Shown here: positions 16,676 to 23,942 of the stretch, piece by piece | Layout of the letters: every line of letters begins with the position of its first letter | Position numbering within the stretch: the stretch's first letter is position 1 | IMG/VR virus record: IMGVR_UViG_3300023284_001411 | Span: 1 to 64,000 of that record | Source: a virus | Strand: one strand, 5' to 3' | Length of the DNA: 64,000 bases | Program-made: the position numbers and the translations under genes | Notes under the pieces: model-generated | Databases searched by the model: none | The model's input: the letters and a program-made list of their open reading frames with translations, nothing else | Told to the model about the DNA's origin: nothing

Positions 16676-18138
16676 TAGTCAATCCAGCTCCAACTTTTGG
16701 TTCCTCTCAGTTTCTCACGGCACCGGTAGCGGACCTCATCCGCGATGTGGTCTTCAGCTTCCGTATCGGCATCGTCGGGATCTTTCGTATCGCGTGGCAA
16801 AACCGGAATGGTACGGATGAATTGTTCACAACCCTCGCAGACGAAAAGCCCGGGGTCTTCACGGACCCCTTCCTTCCCCGGGATGGCCGCCTTGAGGAGC
16901 TTCCGCATCTGATCCCAGCCCTGCTTCCTCGAGCCAGGGCCTTTGTCGGCCGGCGTCCAGCGGACCCCGTTCTTTGCCATGTCCCCCGCCACCGACTTTC
17001 CGGGCTCCCACTCATCGAAGATCGAACTATCTGCCGGACCCGGGTGGAACCGCGGCCCCCCGACCTCTCTCCGCGCCACCTCCTTCGCGATGTCCACAGA
17101 AAGCATCCGCAGGCCCCCATTCGGTACCCCGTTCCATCCGTACCACTCGGCAACCCGAATCAGGTCGCCCGGGACGGCGCCAATAGTCCTCGACCCTATC
17201 TTAATCGGTTCTCCGTTAGATTGCGCCCACCAACCCACAGAAAAAGGCGCCGACTGCCCGTGGTCGTAGCTCCGATTGAGCCGCCACCCCTTTGGAATAG
17301 CCGCCATCGGGATGTCGGGGAGAATGTGAAATTCTGGAGCCCAGAGGTCATCGAACATTCCACCAGCGATGATATCCCAGCTGCCATCGATCCAGGCCGC
17401 CCTCTCGGAGGGGTTCCGGGCCGCGGCCTCGATCCGGTGGATGTAGTCCGGGTCAGCCTTCATCAAGATTTTGTTCTCCCTGATGTGCCCGTGGATTGCC
17501 ACCCGCGGCGGGTTGTTTCCGTCGATGACGGTCCGCCCGATGATCTGCCCGTGGGGTGCTGGCAGTCGGAAGCGCGCCTTGACCCAGTTATGGCCCACGC
17601 CATAGGGGTTCGTGGTCGAGCGGTACTTCCGCGGCATGTTTGGGTTCGTGGACCTCGAGCACGACATCATGAGCCGGTAGCATGTGTCGTTGGGCCAGGT
17701 CGTCAGCTCCTCGAACGCGATCCAGGGGTAGGAGTGGCCGTGATATTTGTAGTAGTCGGTATCCCGTTCGATGTGCCGGAGGTAGAGCCGCTCACCCGAG
17801 GGCCAGCCCCAGTACATCTTCGCCTCATTGAATGTGGCAGAGGGGAAGAACTGCGGGAACCACTTCTTCGTCTTGCCGACGACGTCCGCGAGCATCGGAT
17901 ACTGCTGCCGGAACAGGATCCCCACCCAGTCCGCGCCGAAGCCTTTGCCCACGTGTTGGGCGTAGTCCATGATCAACGCGTCCGTCTTCCCGGGGCCGCG
18001 GGTCCCCTCGTAGAGGACCTCAAAGACTGGACACTTGAGAAATGCCTGCTGCGATCCCGGTTGCGCCGCCCACGTTCCAATCGTCTCACCTATAGACGGT
18101 TGGAGATCCTTGTCCCATTGAATCTCGCCCAAACCCAT
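16675..18138 (-). CDS. terL: Terminase large subunit
   Basis: 487 aa. It is the packaging ATPase and nuclease. Walker A GTRGPGKT lies at residues 45-52, Walker B PWIAFEEL at 138-145. C-terminal RNase H-like nuclease acidic residues are probably Asp292 (SYDHGQSAPF), Asp370 (GPADSSIF) and the ADEVRYRC region near the end. A coupling-type motif STTNPYG follows Walker B. A small ORF of unknown family precedes it where the small subunit would be expected; an HTH protein resembling small terminases lies far away at 32238-32684. Confidence 0.95.
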   Translation of the reverse strand: MGLGEIQWDKDLQPSIGETIGTWAAQPGSQQAFLKCPVFEVLYEGTRGPGKTDALIMDYAQHVGKGFGADWVGILFRQQYPMLADVVGKTKKWFPQFFPSATFNEAKMYWGWPSGERLYLRHIERDTDYYKYHGHSYPWIAFEELTTWPNDTCYRLMMSCSRSTNPNMPRKYRSTTNPYGVGHNWVKARFRLPAPHGQIIGRTVIDGNNPPRVAIHGHIRENKILMKADPDYIHRIEAAARNPSERAAWIDGSWDIIAGGMFDDLWAPEFHILPDIPMAAIPKGWRLNRSYDHGQSAPFSVGWWAQSNGEPIKIGSRTIGAVPGDLIRVAEWYGWNGVPNGGLRMLSVDIAKEVARREVGGPRFHPGPADSSIFDEWEPGKSVAGDMAKNGVRWTPADKGPGSRKQGWDQMRKLLKAAIPGKEGVREDPGLFVCEGCEQFIRTIPVLPRDTKDPDDADTEAEDHIADEVRYRCREKLRGTKSWSWID

Positions 18139-18153
18139 AAAAACCCGTCAACC

Positions 18154-18345
18154 CTAAATCTTACAATCCCGAAAATCCTCACTCTTCAAATTTTCGATCA
18201 TTCTCTTGAAGTCTTTATTCATTTTCAGCAACTCAGTCATAGCGCCAATGCGATTTGGGGCCGTTCTCAAAAAAGCTAAACTGGGAAGAGCCCGAGCAAA
18301 CAACTCTCGCTCACGTTGTTCTTTTGTTCGCCAGCGCCAGTTCAT
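18154..18345 (-). CDS. Small basic protein upstream of terminase
   Basis: 63 aa from ATG 18345 (MNWRWRTKEQRERELFARAL), overlapping the upstream stop as ATGA. Highly charged and helical (NKDFKRMIENLKSEDFRD). It sits 15 nt before terL, the normal place of a small terminase subunit, but it is short for that role and has no recognisable HTH. Function unknown. Confidence 0.6.
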   Translation of the reverse strand: MNWRWRTKEQRERELFARALPSLAFLRTAPNRIGAMTELLKMNKDFKRMIENLKSEDFRDCKI

Positions 18346-19205
18346 GAACAAAGAAACTCCATCATCGGCCGTACCCACGGCCCTCTCTGCTTGTGTATCG
18401 CGTAAGCATCGATAAAATCAGATGTCACTTGTACACCCGCCTGCCGCACGTAGCGGAGCGGGTCGACGTAGATGCGGATGGTGAACAGTATCGCGCCGGT
18501 CTCCGGCAAGCGGCGAACGGTCTGCCGCTCCGAGCGGACGTAGAGAAGATCCCCGGCGTTGTGCTTGTCGAGCCCGGCCCGGTCCTCCAGGGTCGTCCGC
18601 TCGTACAGACGGTTCGGGAAGTCGTGGCGCAGATGCGGGCAGGCGTAAACGAACCAGTTCGCCCGGCACATGATCTGCCCCGGCTCGAGCTTCGCCAGCT
18701 TCTTCGCGATGCCGCGCTGGAACTTCTCGGTCGAGATGTCCTTATGGACACCGACGGTGTCCTCCCCCATCTTCTCGTCCAGGGTCCAGCTCGTAGGGAA
18801 GCAGACCGATGCCGCGACGAGCTTGTCATCCTGCATGATGCAGAGGTCATCCTGGACGGCGGCCGAGATGCCGCGGAGACGTTCATGGTAGACCGCGCCC
18901 CAGTAGAAATCTCCATCGGGAAATTGTTCGCAGAGGTAACTTGATATTAGACTCCAGACCTCCATCTGCTCTTCGTCCGTGTCTGGCATCGCCCGAAAAC
19001 AATCATCCGGCCCCGGTCCCATGAGATACCGCTGTTTGAGCTCGAGCTGGATCTCCTGGTCCTCGTCGAAGGACAGCCAGGGCTCGTCCGCCGGCAAGGG
19101 CTCCAGGTCGAGCCGCGGTCCGCCCCGGCCGGTAGCCCAGGGCACGTGGGCGAGCTTCGTCCGCCGCGTGGCGAGTGTGTTGAGGGTGTCGGTGGAGATG
19201 GCCAT
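18342..19205 (-). CDS. Heme-dependent oxidative N-demethylase-like protein (DUF3445)
   Basis: 287 aa from ATG 19205 (MAISTDTLN), overlapping the upstream stop as TGATG. Signature segments of the DUF3445/HDMA family are present: DDKLVAASVCFPTSWTLDEKMG (CFPTSW at 135-140), the His-containing GVHKDIS (H154), RANWFVYACP (181-190) and a C-terminal SERQTVRRLPETGAILFTIR. Characterised relatives are heme enzymes that demethylate dimethylamine-type substrates. The substrate here is unknown. It is a metabolic-type gene wedged directly upstream of the packaging genes. Confidence 0.8.
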   Translation of the reverse strand: MAISTDTLNTLATRRTKLAHVPWATGRGGPRLDLEPLPADEPWLSFDEDQEIQLELKQRYLMGPGPDDCFRAMPDTDEEQMEVWSLISSYLCEQFPDGDFYWGAVYHERLRGISAAVQDDLCIMQDDKLVAASVCFPTSWTLDEKMGEDTVGVHKDISTEKFQRGIAKKLAKLEPGQIMCRANWFVYACPHLRHDFPNRLYERTTLEDRAGLDKHNAGDLLYVRSERQTVRRLPETGAILFTIRIYVDPLRYVRQAGVQVTSDFIDAYAIHKQRGPWVRPMMEFLCS

Positions 19206-19405
19206 CAGTCCCACTCCTCGTCGTCCGCCGCCGCGGCGGCTATGGAGGCTATCAAGATGCGTTCCCGTTCCGACAAGGAGGACCAGTCTTTCTCGACCCA
19301 AAACGGCACATGGTTTCGCCAGTCGTGAACTTTCTCCGTTCTGCTGAATGTGTCATCTGACAGGTCGCCAGGACACAAGTCCTCTTTGAGTTTTTGAAGG
19401 TTCAT
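19205..19405 (-). CDS. Small hypothetical protein
   Basis: 66 aa from ATG 19405 (MNLQKLKEDLCPGDLSDDTF), overlapping the upstream stop as ATGA. Acidic and helical, with WVEKDWSSLSERERILIASI and an Ala-rich C-terminus. No motif recognised. It is translationally coupled to the DUF3445 gene by a TGATG overlap. Confidence 0.6.
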   Translation of the reverse strand: MNLQKLKEDLCPGDLSDDTFSRTEKVHDWRNHVPFWVEKDWSSLSERERILIASIAAAAADDEEWD

Positions 19406-19632
19406 GAGTCCTCCTGCTGCTCGGCCTCGATCTCGCGCTCTCGGTCGAGTTGGTCGGCGCGCTCGCGGCGCATCTTCTGAGTCATCACCCGCCCGTCCTT
19501 CGCGTCGAGGGCGGCGTTCCATGCGCTGGCCATCTGATCCCGGAGAGGCCACTCGGGGCGTATCGGCGCCCATCTGGCAAGAAATGCCTCGAAGGCCTCG
19601 CTGTTGGTGAGAATTCCGTTGTATAGGCTCAT
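19402..19632 (-). CDS. Small hypothetical helical protein
   Basis: 76 aa from ATG 19632 (MSLYNGILTNSEAFEAFLAR), overlapping the upstream stop as ATGA. The N-terminal half, ending LRDQMASAWNAALDAKDG, recurs in many small phage proteins that carry an A-W-x-A-A-L motif. The C-terminus is a charged helix rich in Arg/Glu/Gln. Function unknown. Confidence 0.6.
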   Translation of the reverse strand: MSLYNGILTNSEAFEAFLARWAPIRPEWPLRDQMASAWNAALDAKDGRVMTQKMRRERADQLDREREIEAEQQEDS

Positions 19633-20198
19633 GGCATCTCCTCGATGTTCTCGGTGAAGCCGCAACGCTTGTCGCCGTCCACGGCGATGGAGCCGCAGGC
19701 ACATTCTACGTAGTCGTGTGTATGGTGCGACTCGACTACCGTCCCACACTTCCGGCAGCGGGCGCGGTTTCGCCTTACTTCGTTATCGCCTTCACGTACT
19801 TGGCAGGTATCGCTACCAAGTCCCCATCCCTCGCCCGGATCCAAAGTGTTTGGTTCTGGTCTCTCCACGCCTCCACCACTACACTTGGTGTCTGCGGGAT
19901 TGGAAACCTCATCGTCTTCACGTGGTCTGAATTCTTCACGAAGCTTCTCCCGTGTTCTTTGAACGTGGAGCTTCTCCCAATGTTGATTGCATAAAAATTG
20001 AAGAGCCTGCAGTGAACATCGAGGACAGGTTTTTACTGTTCCTGGTCGTTCTGTGTTTCCATCCGCGCAGAAGTGCGTGGGCCTCTGCCGCTTGCCGACA
20101 GCCCGATCCCAGTCCTCGTCGGGGATCTCAGCCTTGCCGCCGCCAGAGATGATCTTCCCCTCCTCGTAGGGAGGCCGTTCGGACTCCCACTTACCCAT
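19629..20198 (-). CDS. Zinc-ribbon protein with DUF7695-like C-terminus
   Basis: 189 aa from ATG 20198, chosen for its GGAGGTGACG ribosome-binding site. Two Cys clusters: a central one (TCPRCSLQALQFLCNQHW) and a C-terminal zinc ribbon, RCRKCGTVVESHHTHDYVEC followed by ACGSIAVDGD. The latter matches the small DUF7695-type ribbon common in phage and bacterial small ORFs. The middle is disordered and acidic. Probably a zinc-stabilised protein-protein or nucleic-acid interaction module; no partner is evident. Confidence 0.65.
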   Translation of the reverse strand: MGKWESERPPYEEGKIISGGGKAEIPDEDWDRAVGKRQRPTHFCADGNTERPGTVKTCPRCSLQALQFLCNQHWEKLHVQRTREKLREEFRPREDDEVSNPADTKCSGGGVERPEPNTLDPGEGWGLGSDTCQVREGDNEVRRNRARCRKCGTVVESHHTHDYVECACGSIAVDGDKRCGFTENIEEMP

Positions 20199-20586
20199 CG
20201 TCACCTCCAATACAGGTAAGCTTGACGGTGTAGGGGCAAGCTGTGTTTGGGCAAGCGTAATTGGTCGCCTGGGAAAGGTCGATGCCGCAGACGCGGCAAC
20301 TGGTGTCGGAGATCTGGGGCCAGGTCGGAAGGGGTATGGCCGGACCCGGCCAGGGCGGTTGCACGGGCGGGGGCGGGGGCCACCGCTTGAGGACCTCCTC
20401 CACGGTGAGCTTTACCACCAGGTCGACCAGCTCCCGGAGGACCATCCGGGAAGCCTGTTCCCCAAACCCTTCCTTAGCCAGGGCTTGGGTCTTTTCTACC
20501 AGATTATGCATGCATTCGGTACAGAGTTCGAGGCGGTCGCTATCCTTTGCCTCCCACAGACGCCCACACTGGGCACACATCCTCAT
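20191..20586 (-). CDS. Double zinc-ribbon protein with proline-rich linker
   Basis: 131 aa. The N-terminal ribbon has CAQCGRLW...CTECMHNL and the C-terminal one CRVCGIDLSQ...CPNTACPY. They are joined by a helical segment and a Pro-rich linker (RWPPPPPVQPPWPGPAIPLP). Two-ribbon proteins of this kind often regulate transcription or host proteins. Function unknown. It overlaps both neighbours by a few bases, so it belongs to the same polycistron. Confidence 0.6.
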   Translation of the reverse strand: MRMCAQCGRLWEAKDSDRLELCTECMHNLVEKTQALAKEGFGEQASRMVLRELVDLVVKLTVEEVLKRWPPPPPVQPPWPGPAIPLPTWPQISDTSCRVCGIDLSQATNYACPNTACPYTVKLTCIGGDDG

Positions 20587-20840
20587 GGTTTGTCCTTCGT
20601 CTCGAGGTGGCCACAGTCACAGCATAAGACGCCGTGGCTGGACCAGTTAAGATTCGCGCTGAGACATTTACAGCAAAGCTTTATCTTACAGGCGGAGTCC
20701 TTGAAAAGTCCAGTGGGATTTTTTATGAATCCTCCAGTCCGCGGCTTGCGGAGGGCACAGTCTTCCGTATGGAAGGACAGGGGCAGGGTAGGATCACTGA
20801 GGAGACAGCGACAGGAGCACGTTTCATCCGGGTTTGCCAT
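20583..20840 (-). CDS. Cys-rich protein with C-x-C-R-C-L-L-x-D-P motif
   Basis: 85 aa from ATG 20840. The N-terminus TCSCRCLLSDPTLPLSFHTE followed by DCA is almost the same as the N-termini of the proteins at 28231-29316 and 34900-36753. The pattern C-x-C-x-C ... H-x-x-x-C suggests a shared zinc-binding module. A second ribbon, CCKCLSANLNW...CCDCGHLE, lies at the C-terminus. Function unknown; probably an early host-interaction protein. Confidence 0.65.
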   Translation of the reverse strand: MANPDETCSCRCLLSDPTLPLSFHTEDCALRKPRTGGFIKNPTGLFKDSACKIKLCCKCLSANLNWSSHGVLCCDCGHLETKDKP

Positions 20841-20994
20841 GGCGTAGGAGGAACTCCACAAGCTTGAATTTCCTTTTCTCCTTCGCCGGGGTCCTGGCGT
20901 ATTCGCTCTTGAGCTTCCGCCAGAGGTTCTTCGACATCTTTAGATTATACCGCGAAACGAGGTCTTGTAGTCTACGAACTGCTGAGCCACTCAT
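20824..20994 (-). CDS. Small basic helical protein
   Basis: 56 aa from ATG 20994, taken over ATG 21000 because GGGAGG is six bases upstream. Sequence MSGSAVRRLQDLVSRYNLKM, then KNLWRKLKSEYARTPAKEKR. Strongly basic and helical, so nucleic-acid binding is plausible. It overlaps both neighbours by 17-23 nt. No family recognised. Confidence 0.5.
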   Translation of the reverse strand: MSGSAVRRLQDLVSRYNLKMSKNLWRKLKSEYARTPAKEKRKFKLVEFLLRHGKPG

Positions 20995-21292
20995 CGACAT
21001 CCTCCCTAAGAGCCATCCTTTCCAGGACTTGTGCCCTTTTGGCCGTTGAATCTGCCCTTCGTCGATAGTTGAGGGCACACAACAAAAGGTCCTCTCGCTT
21101 TGCGGCAAGCCAAAAACCATCCTGGTCAGAAACGACAGGATGCTCTTTAAAAACCAGGTCACCCAATACCTTTCGTGTCGGCTGTTCGGTCTTCTCCCTG
21201 GGCATGCCTGCTTTCTCGGCTATCACATCAGCTTTTTGCTTCACTTGGTTAAGGACACAGAGCACTCGTAATTCTCGATGAGTCAGGTTCAT
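20972..21292 (-). CDS. Winged-helix-type small DNA-binding protein
   Basis: 106 aa. MNLTHRELRVLCVLNQVKQK and AEKAGMPREKTEQPTRKVLG resemble helices of a winged HTH (recognition helix around residues 30-42). EHPVVSDQDGFWLAAK would be the wing. The C-terminal helix ends DEWLSSS. Probably a phage transcription regulator, but operator and partners are unknown. The start overlaps the upstream stop as ATGA. Confidence 0.5.
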   Translation of the reverse strand: MNLTHRELRVLCVLNQVKQKADVIAEKAGMPREKTEQPTRKVLGDLVFKEHPVVSDQDGFWLAAKREDLLLCALNYRRRADSTAKRAQVLERMALREDVDEWLSSS

Positions 21293-21363
21293 GCGAACAC
21301 CACAATATAGGACAGGACGAAGCCGCTCAGGGCAGCCAAAAGGAACAGGGTCCAGCGGCTCAT
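21289..21363 (-). CDS. 24-aa single-span membrane peptide
   Basis: ATG at 21363 overlaps the upstream stop as ATGA. The peptide MSRWTLFLLAALSGFVLSYI plus VVFA is almost entirely one transmembrane helix. It is one of several very short membrane peptides in this phage (compare 29519-29617, 42670-42744, 22879-22983). Function unknown. Confidence 0.5.
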   Translation of the reverse strand: MSRWTLFLLAALSGFVLSYIVVFA

Positions 21364-21782
21364 AGCCCCACCTCCTCCAGGTCCCGGACCAGCTCTCGCA
21401 TGTCCGCTCGGAAGTCGGCGGGGGACACCTTGTAAGGTGTCACCTTACGATCGAGATCACATTCATCGTTCTCGTTCAAATGGCCTTCTATCTCCAGCTC
21501 TTCCAAGGCTTCACCGACCTCGCCCGACCGCAAAGCGTCCAAGGCCCAGAGCGCGCTTCGAACCTCCCGGTCGAAATCTCCCGGAAGCCATGTCTCATTC
21601 TTTGCCAAGCCAAGGCTTTTGGCCATAACGGCACCGGCAAAACAAACCCTACAAGTCCGACCCCCGGAGTGAAAACGTTTCATGTCTACTGTGTAGCCCT
21701 TGCTCCTCTCGACCCTGTTCAAGTCAGAGAGGGCCAACTTCACCAAGGCCGAGGGCTTCTTAGGTAACTTCGTCAGTGTCAT
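21360..21782 (-). CDS. Conserved phage protein of C-x-x-x-G-x-V-M type
   Basis: 140 aa. GRTCRVCFAGAVMAKSLGLA is the recognisable part. Similar short proteins with a Cys-x-x-Cys ... A-G-A-V-M-A motif followed by acidic helices (ALWALDALRSGEVGEALEEL) are widespread in phages and remain unassigned. The segment is reminiscent of C-A-x-G-F-L in the paralogue pair at 37040-37746. Function unknown. Confidence 0.6.
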   Translation of the reverse strand: MTLTKLPKKPSALVKLALSDLNRVERSKGYTVDMKRFHSGGRTCRVCFAGAVMAKSLGLAKNETWLPGDFDREVRSALWALDALRSGEVGEALEELEIEGHLNENDECDLDRKVTPYKVSPADFRADMRELVRDLEEVGL

Positions 21783-22155
21783 CTTCTTCCTCCGTGGGTG
21801 TAGGGATGTGTATAATACTATCGAGCTCTTTCAGCATGTCATGCATCAAGCCCAGGCAAGTGTGATGTCCTCCATGGTTGTAATACTCAACGCTATCGCT
21901 CGCCTTGTCGTGCGTCCGCAGGGTAGTCATGATCACAGCGTCGAACCGCTTGGCAATCACCGCGAACAGGTCGTCATTCGACAGCTCATCGAGGACCACG
22001 GTCCCGTCGCCAACGACGCAGGTCGTGAGGAAGGTGGCGATGGCATGTAGTCTCTGTACTGTCGTATTTGTAAATCTGTCCAGAGTGGCCAAGCCAGCAA
22101 GCCATGTGGCCTCCGCCGCTGGGTCAAACTTCTTGGGCATTGGGCCGTTCACCAT
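21760..22155 (-). CDS. Hypothetical protein
   Basis: 131 aa from ATG 22155, which overlaps the end of the phospholipase-like gene. Helical, with LATLDRFTNTTVQRLHAIAT and CVVGDGTVVLDELSNDDL. HNHGG-like His-rich residues (YYNHGGHHTCLGLMHDML) could bind metal. The C-terminus is very acidic (TPTEEEDDTDEVT). No family recognised. Confidence 0.55.
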   Translation of the reverse strand: MVNGPMPKKFDPAAEATWLAGLATLDRFTNTTVQRLHAIATFLTTCVVGDGTVVLDELSNDDLFAVIAKRFDAVIMTTLRTHDKASDSVEYYNHGGHHTCLGLMHDMLKELDSIIHIPTPTEEEDDTDEVT

Positions 22156-22529
22156 GCCTCCAAATTCTCCCACCCTCGCGGGCGCGTGGTGTAGTGAAAG
22201 AAGGGCCGGCCGCAGTAGCGGACGGCCAGGTAGTACGCCCGAGCGATCGAGTAGCCCAGCCAGTGACGACCCCAGAGCATGTGCCGGCGAACGTCTTCCT
22301 GCATGGCGATGAGGAACTTCTTGTCGCAACGCTTCCGCTCTGCCTCGTCCCCGCCCCGCCAGTAGCCGAAGTCGTGGTGATTGCAATCGGCCACGAACAT
22401 AAAGTTCGGGGGCTTGACCCAACCGCCCTTCCCGCCGCAGCCATTGGCGATGTGCTTCTGCTGACGCCACGTGAGATTGAGCCAGGTGAACTTCGTCTGC
22501 TTCTGTCCGTCTTTTACTTCGATAGGCAT
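22149..22529 (-). CDS. Phospholipase A2-like protein
   Basis: 126 aa from ATG 22529 (MPIEVKDGQKQTKFTWLNL). The PLA2 signature is visible: a Cys/Gly-rich loop NGCGGKGGW (residues 29-37), then C-N-H-H-D-F-G-Y (49-56) with the catalytic His52-Asp53 pair, and a downstream Arg/Asp helix RKRCDKKFLIAM in which Asp69 may be the second acid. Length is close to bacterial secreted PLA2s, but there is no signal peptide. Possible roles: membrane damage at lysis, or a virion-borne lipase. Overlaps MazG by TAATG. Confidence 0.7.
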   Translation of the reverse strand: MPIEVKDGQKQTKFTWLNLTWRQQKHIANGCGGKGGWVKPPNFMFVADCNHHDFGYWRGGDEAERKRCDKKFLIAMQEDVRRHMLWGRHWLGYSIARAYYLAVRYCGRPFFHYTTRPRGWENLEAW

Positions 22530-22873
22530 TAGCGATCGTCTCCTGATCCGTGAACAGTGCCGCGCTCCTGCCGGCCCTGGATCTTCTCGATGTTCAAAGT
22601 GGCCACGGTCGAAAAAGGGTAACCCAACATCGTCGCGATACCCGCTACATACCAAAGGACGTCGCCCAGTTCCTTCAGGAGATCCACTCGATCGACAGCG
22701 GGAATGTCATCCCAGCGGAAAACGCCCTGGTCCCGCATCAGCTTGCCAATCTTCTCGGCGACCTCGCCCGCCTCGCCCGCAAGCTTCAGTGGGAGGTAGG
22801 CCGTCTCGTCCATCATGGCAGCGCCCTTGGCGTGTTTGAAAGCTTCAGTTTGGTAGGTGTCGAAGTGTTGCAT
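22529..22873 (-). CDS. mazG: MazG-type nucleotide pyrophosphohydrolase
   Basis: 114 aa if started at ATG 22873 (MQHFDTYQTEAFKHAKG); an in-frame ATG at 22888 is an alternative. The MazG fold signature is present: LKLAGEAGEVAEKIGKLMRD (E-x-x-E pair) and DLLKELGDVLWYVAGIAT (E-x-x-D). These chelate Mg for hydrolysis of (d)NTPs to (d)NMP and PPi. Phage MazGs clean the dNTP pool or reduce (p)ppGpp. It complements two further putative nucleotide hydrolases at 52114-52578 and 53030-53539. Confidence 0.85.
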   Translation of the reverse strand: MQHFDTYQTEAFKHAKGAAMMDETAYLPLKLAGEAGEVAEKIGKLMRDQGVFRWDDIPAVDRVDLLKELGDVLWYVAGIATMLGYPFSTVATLNIEKIQGRQERGTVHGSGDDR

Positions 22874-22878
22874 TTTAT

Positions 22879-22983
22879 TTAATCCCATTCTCCCCGGCAG
22901 ATGAAGAACACAACGACACCCAGCCATAGCAAGGCGCCCATGAGCAACCACCATGACCATTTGTCTTCCTTAGAAACGGTCAC
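22879..22983 (-). CDS. 34-aa single-span membrane peptide
   Basis: GTG start at 22983 after GGGAGGACGTGA. It encodes MTVSKEDKWSWWLLMGALLW plus LGVVVFFICRGEWD: a short polar N-terminus, one transmembrane helix and a charged end. It overlaps the upstream stop. Too short for homology; function unknown. Confidence 0.5.
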   Translation of the reverse strand: MTVSKEDKWSWWLLMGALLWLGVVVFFICRGEWD

Positions 22984-23173
22984 TCACGTCCTCCCAGTGT
23001 ATACACGTGCCCTCATAGTGGTCACAGCCCACCTCGCGACAGATCGCACAGTCGGCCTCGTTTGTCACTTGGCATTCGCTCAGGACCGGAATGACACTGG
23101 CCACGGAGAACATTACCAGACCAGCAAGACATACGCCGCCCAAGAACATCAGGATCCCGAACATATATCTCAT
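22970..23173 (-). CDS. Small Cys-rich membrane protein
   Basis: 67 aa from ATG 23173 (MRYMFGILMFLGGVCLAGLV), with a strong GAAGGAGGAAAAAC ribosome-binding site. One N-terminal transmembrane helix or signal sequence, then a Cys-rich outside domain with C-x-x-C...C...C spacing (ADCAICREVGCDHYEGTCIH). It is the first gene after a good promoter, so it heads its own transcript. Function unknown. Confidence 0.65.
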   Translation of the reverse strand: MRYMFGILMFLGGVCLAGLVMFSVASVIPVLSECQVTNEADCAICREVGCDHYEGTCIHWEDVSDRF

Positions 23174-23199
23174 GTTTTTCCTCCTTCGGGAAAACACCT

Positions 23200-23227
23200 A
23201 TCGTACCACGTCCTGGCCGAGGGTCAA
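23200..23227 (-). promoter_or_regulatory. Sigma70-type promoter (TTGACC-16-TACGAT)
   Basis: Minus-strand -35 TTGACC (23222-23227), 16-nt spacer, then GTGG and the -10 TACGAT (23200-23205). It lies 27 nt before the start at 23173 and just after a terminator-like structure. The -10 is part of the GTGGTANGATAG motif repeated at four other intergenic sites. Confidence 0.7.
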
Positions 23228-23232
23228 GGTAG

Positions 23233-23330
23233 AAAAACCCCCCGGAGGTCTCGGCGAGAACTTATTCATTTGAGGAATTAGCCTCCCGACTAACCGGATG
23301 AGCAAGCCCTTGATCGCTGCTCCGGGGGTT
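23233..23330 (-). terminator. Long-stem terminator-like structure
   Basis: AACCCCCGGAG (minus, 23330-23320) can pair with CTCCGGGGGGTT (23247-23236) followed by TTT. The loop is about 70 nt, so the fold is less certain than a compact hairpin. It closes the small-gene block 24537-23351 just before a new promoter. The ~180 nt between genes here contain nothing else convincing; a 45-codon GTG ORF through the stem lacks a ribosome-binding site. Confidence 0.45.
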
Positions 23331-23350
23331 GTCACAAAGTCTCAAGTCTA

Positions 23351-23539
23351 TCAGCAACTCTCGTACCTGATCCAGACGTGGGGATTATCGTCCCATTTAT
23401 TCGCCGAACAGGGCTCCCGCTCGGAACAGCAGAGGCATCGGCCGCAGGCCGAACAGCAGTCCCATAGGTGCTGGGGCTCCGGGGCGTCCTCAAACCGGAG
23501 GAACTGTCCGTCGCTTTTACGATGAACCTGGCGGGTCAT
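23351..23539 (-). CDS. Small Cys-rich protein
   Basis: 62 aa from ATG 23539, overlapping the upstream stop as ATGA. A dense Cys cluster, WDCCSACGRCLCCSEREPC, follows a short strand-rich N-terminus (HRKSDGQFLRFEDAPEPQHL). It may bind one or two zinc ions. Function unknown. Confidence 0.6.
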   Translation of the reverse strand: MTRQVHRKSDGQFLRFEDAPEPQHLWDCCSACGRCLCCSEREPCSANKWDDNPHVWIRYESC

Positions 23540-23763
23540 AGGGTAACGGGACCTCGTTCCTTTCGCCAATATTGTTTCTCAAGACTCCGAACCGTCTTTT
23601 GGGGTTCGTTAAGGGCCGGGCGCGCCGCGGCGCGCTTGAGATTATCCAGCTCCTTTCTATGGACACCAAGCACCTTGTTCACTCGGGCAGTGATCTCGGT
23701 TAATCGCCAAACAGTGTATGCGGCAAGGACCAGGACCAGAACGAAAGTAAATTCAACCATCAA
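23536..23763 (-). CDS. Small membrane protein with coiled coil
   Basis: 75 aa. Transmembrane helix at residues ~4-20 (EFTFVLVLVLAAYTVWRL), then an amphipathic helix (ITARVNKVLGVHRKELDNL) and a basic tail. N-in single-span topology with a helical domain. The gene before it overlaps by 4 nt. Function unknown. Confidence 0.6.
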   Translation of the reverse strand: MMVEFTFVLVLVLAAYTVWRLTEITARVNKVLGVHRKELDNLKRAAARPALNEPQKTVRSLEKQYWRKERGPVTL

Positions 23764-23942
23764 CTTCTCTTTATTACATCTTTAGGCACAACCACGGCTC
23801 GCTCCTCGAGCGGCGGCGGCAAAAGATCGGGGTCTCGACATTTGGCACAAAGCCAGCAACTACGGATCCACAACGCCGGGCCGACGGACCGGCACCGTGA
23901 ACAGGCGACGACGATCGGCGGCTCTTTGGCTTTCTTCTTCAT
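23760..23942 (-). CDS. Small zinc-ribbon protein
   Basis: 60 aa from ATG 23942 (MKKKAKEPPIVVACSRCRSV). Two Cys pairs, CSRC and CAKC, about 17 residues apart form a plausible ribbon. The C-terminus is Pro/Leu/Glu-rich. Overlaps both neighbours as ATGA. Function unknown. Confidence 0.55.
   Translation of the reverse strand: MKKKAKEPPIVVACSRCRSVGPALWIRSCWLCAKCRDPDLLPPPLEERAVVVPKDVIKRS

Noticed and set aside
16639-18279. 546-aa + strand ORF opposite the terminase
   Set aside because: Its sequence has no recognisable domain and is Arg/Pro-rich as expected of a GC-rich antisense frame. The minus strand encodes a clear TerL.
23197-23333. 45-aa ORF starting GTG near 23333
   Set aside because: No ribosome-binding site and it runs through a terminator-like stem and promoter. 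The non-coding explanation is simpler.
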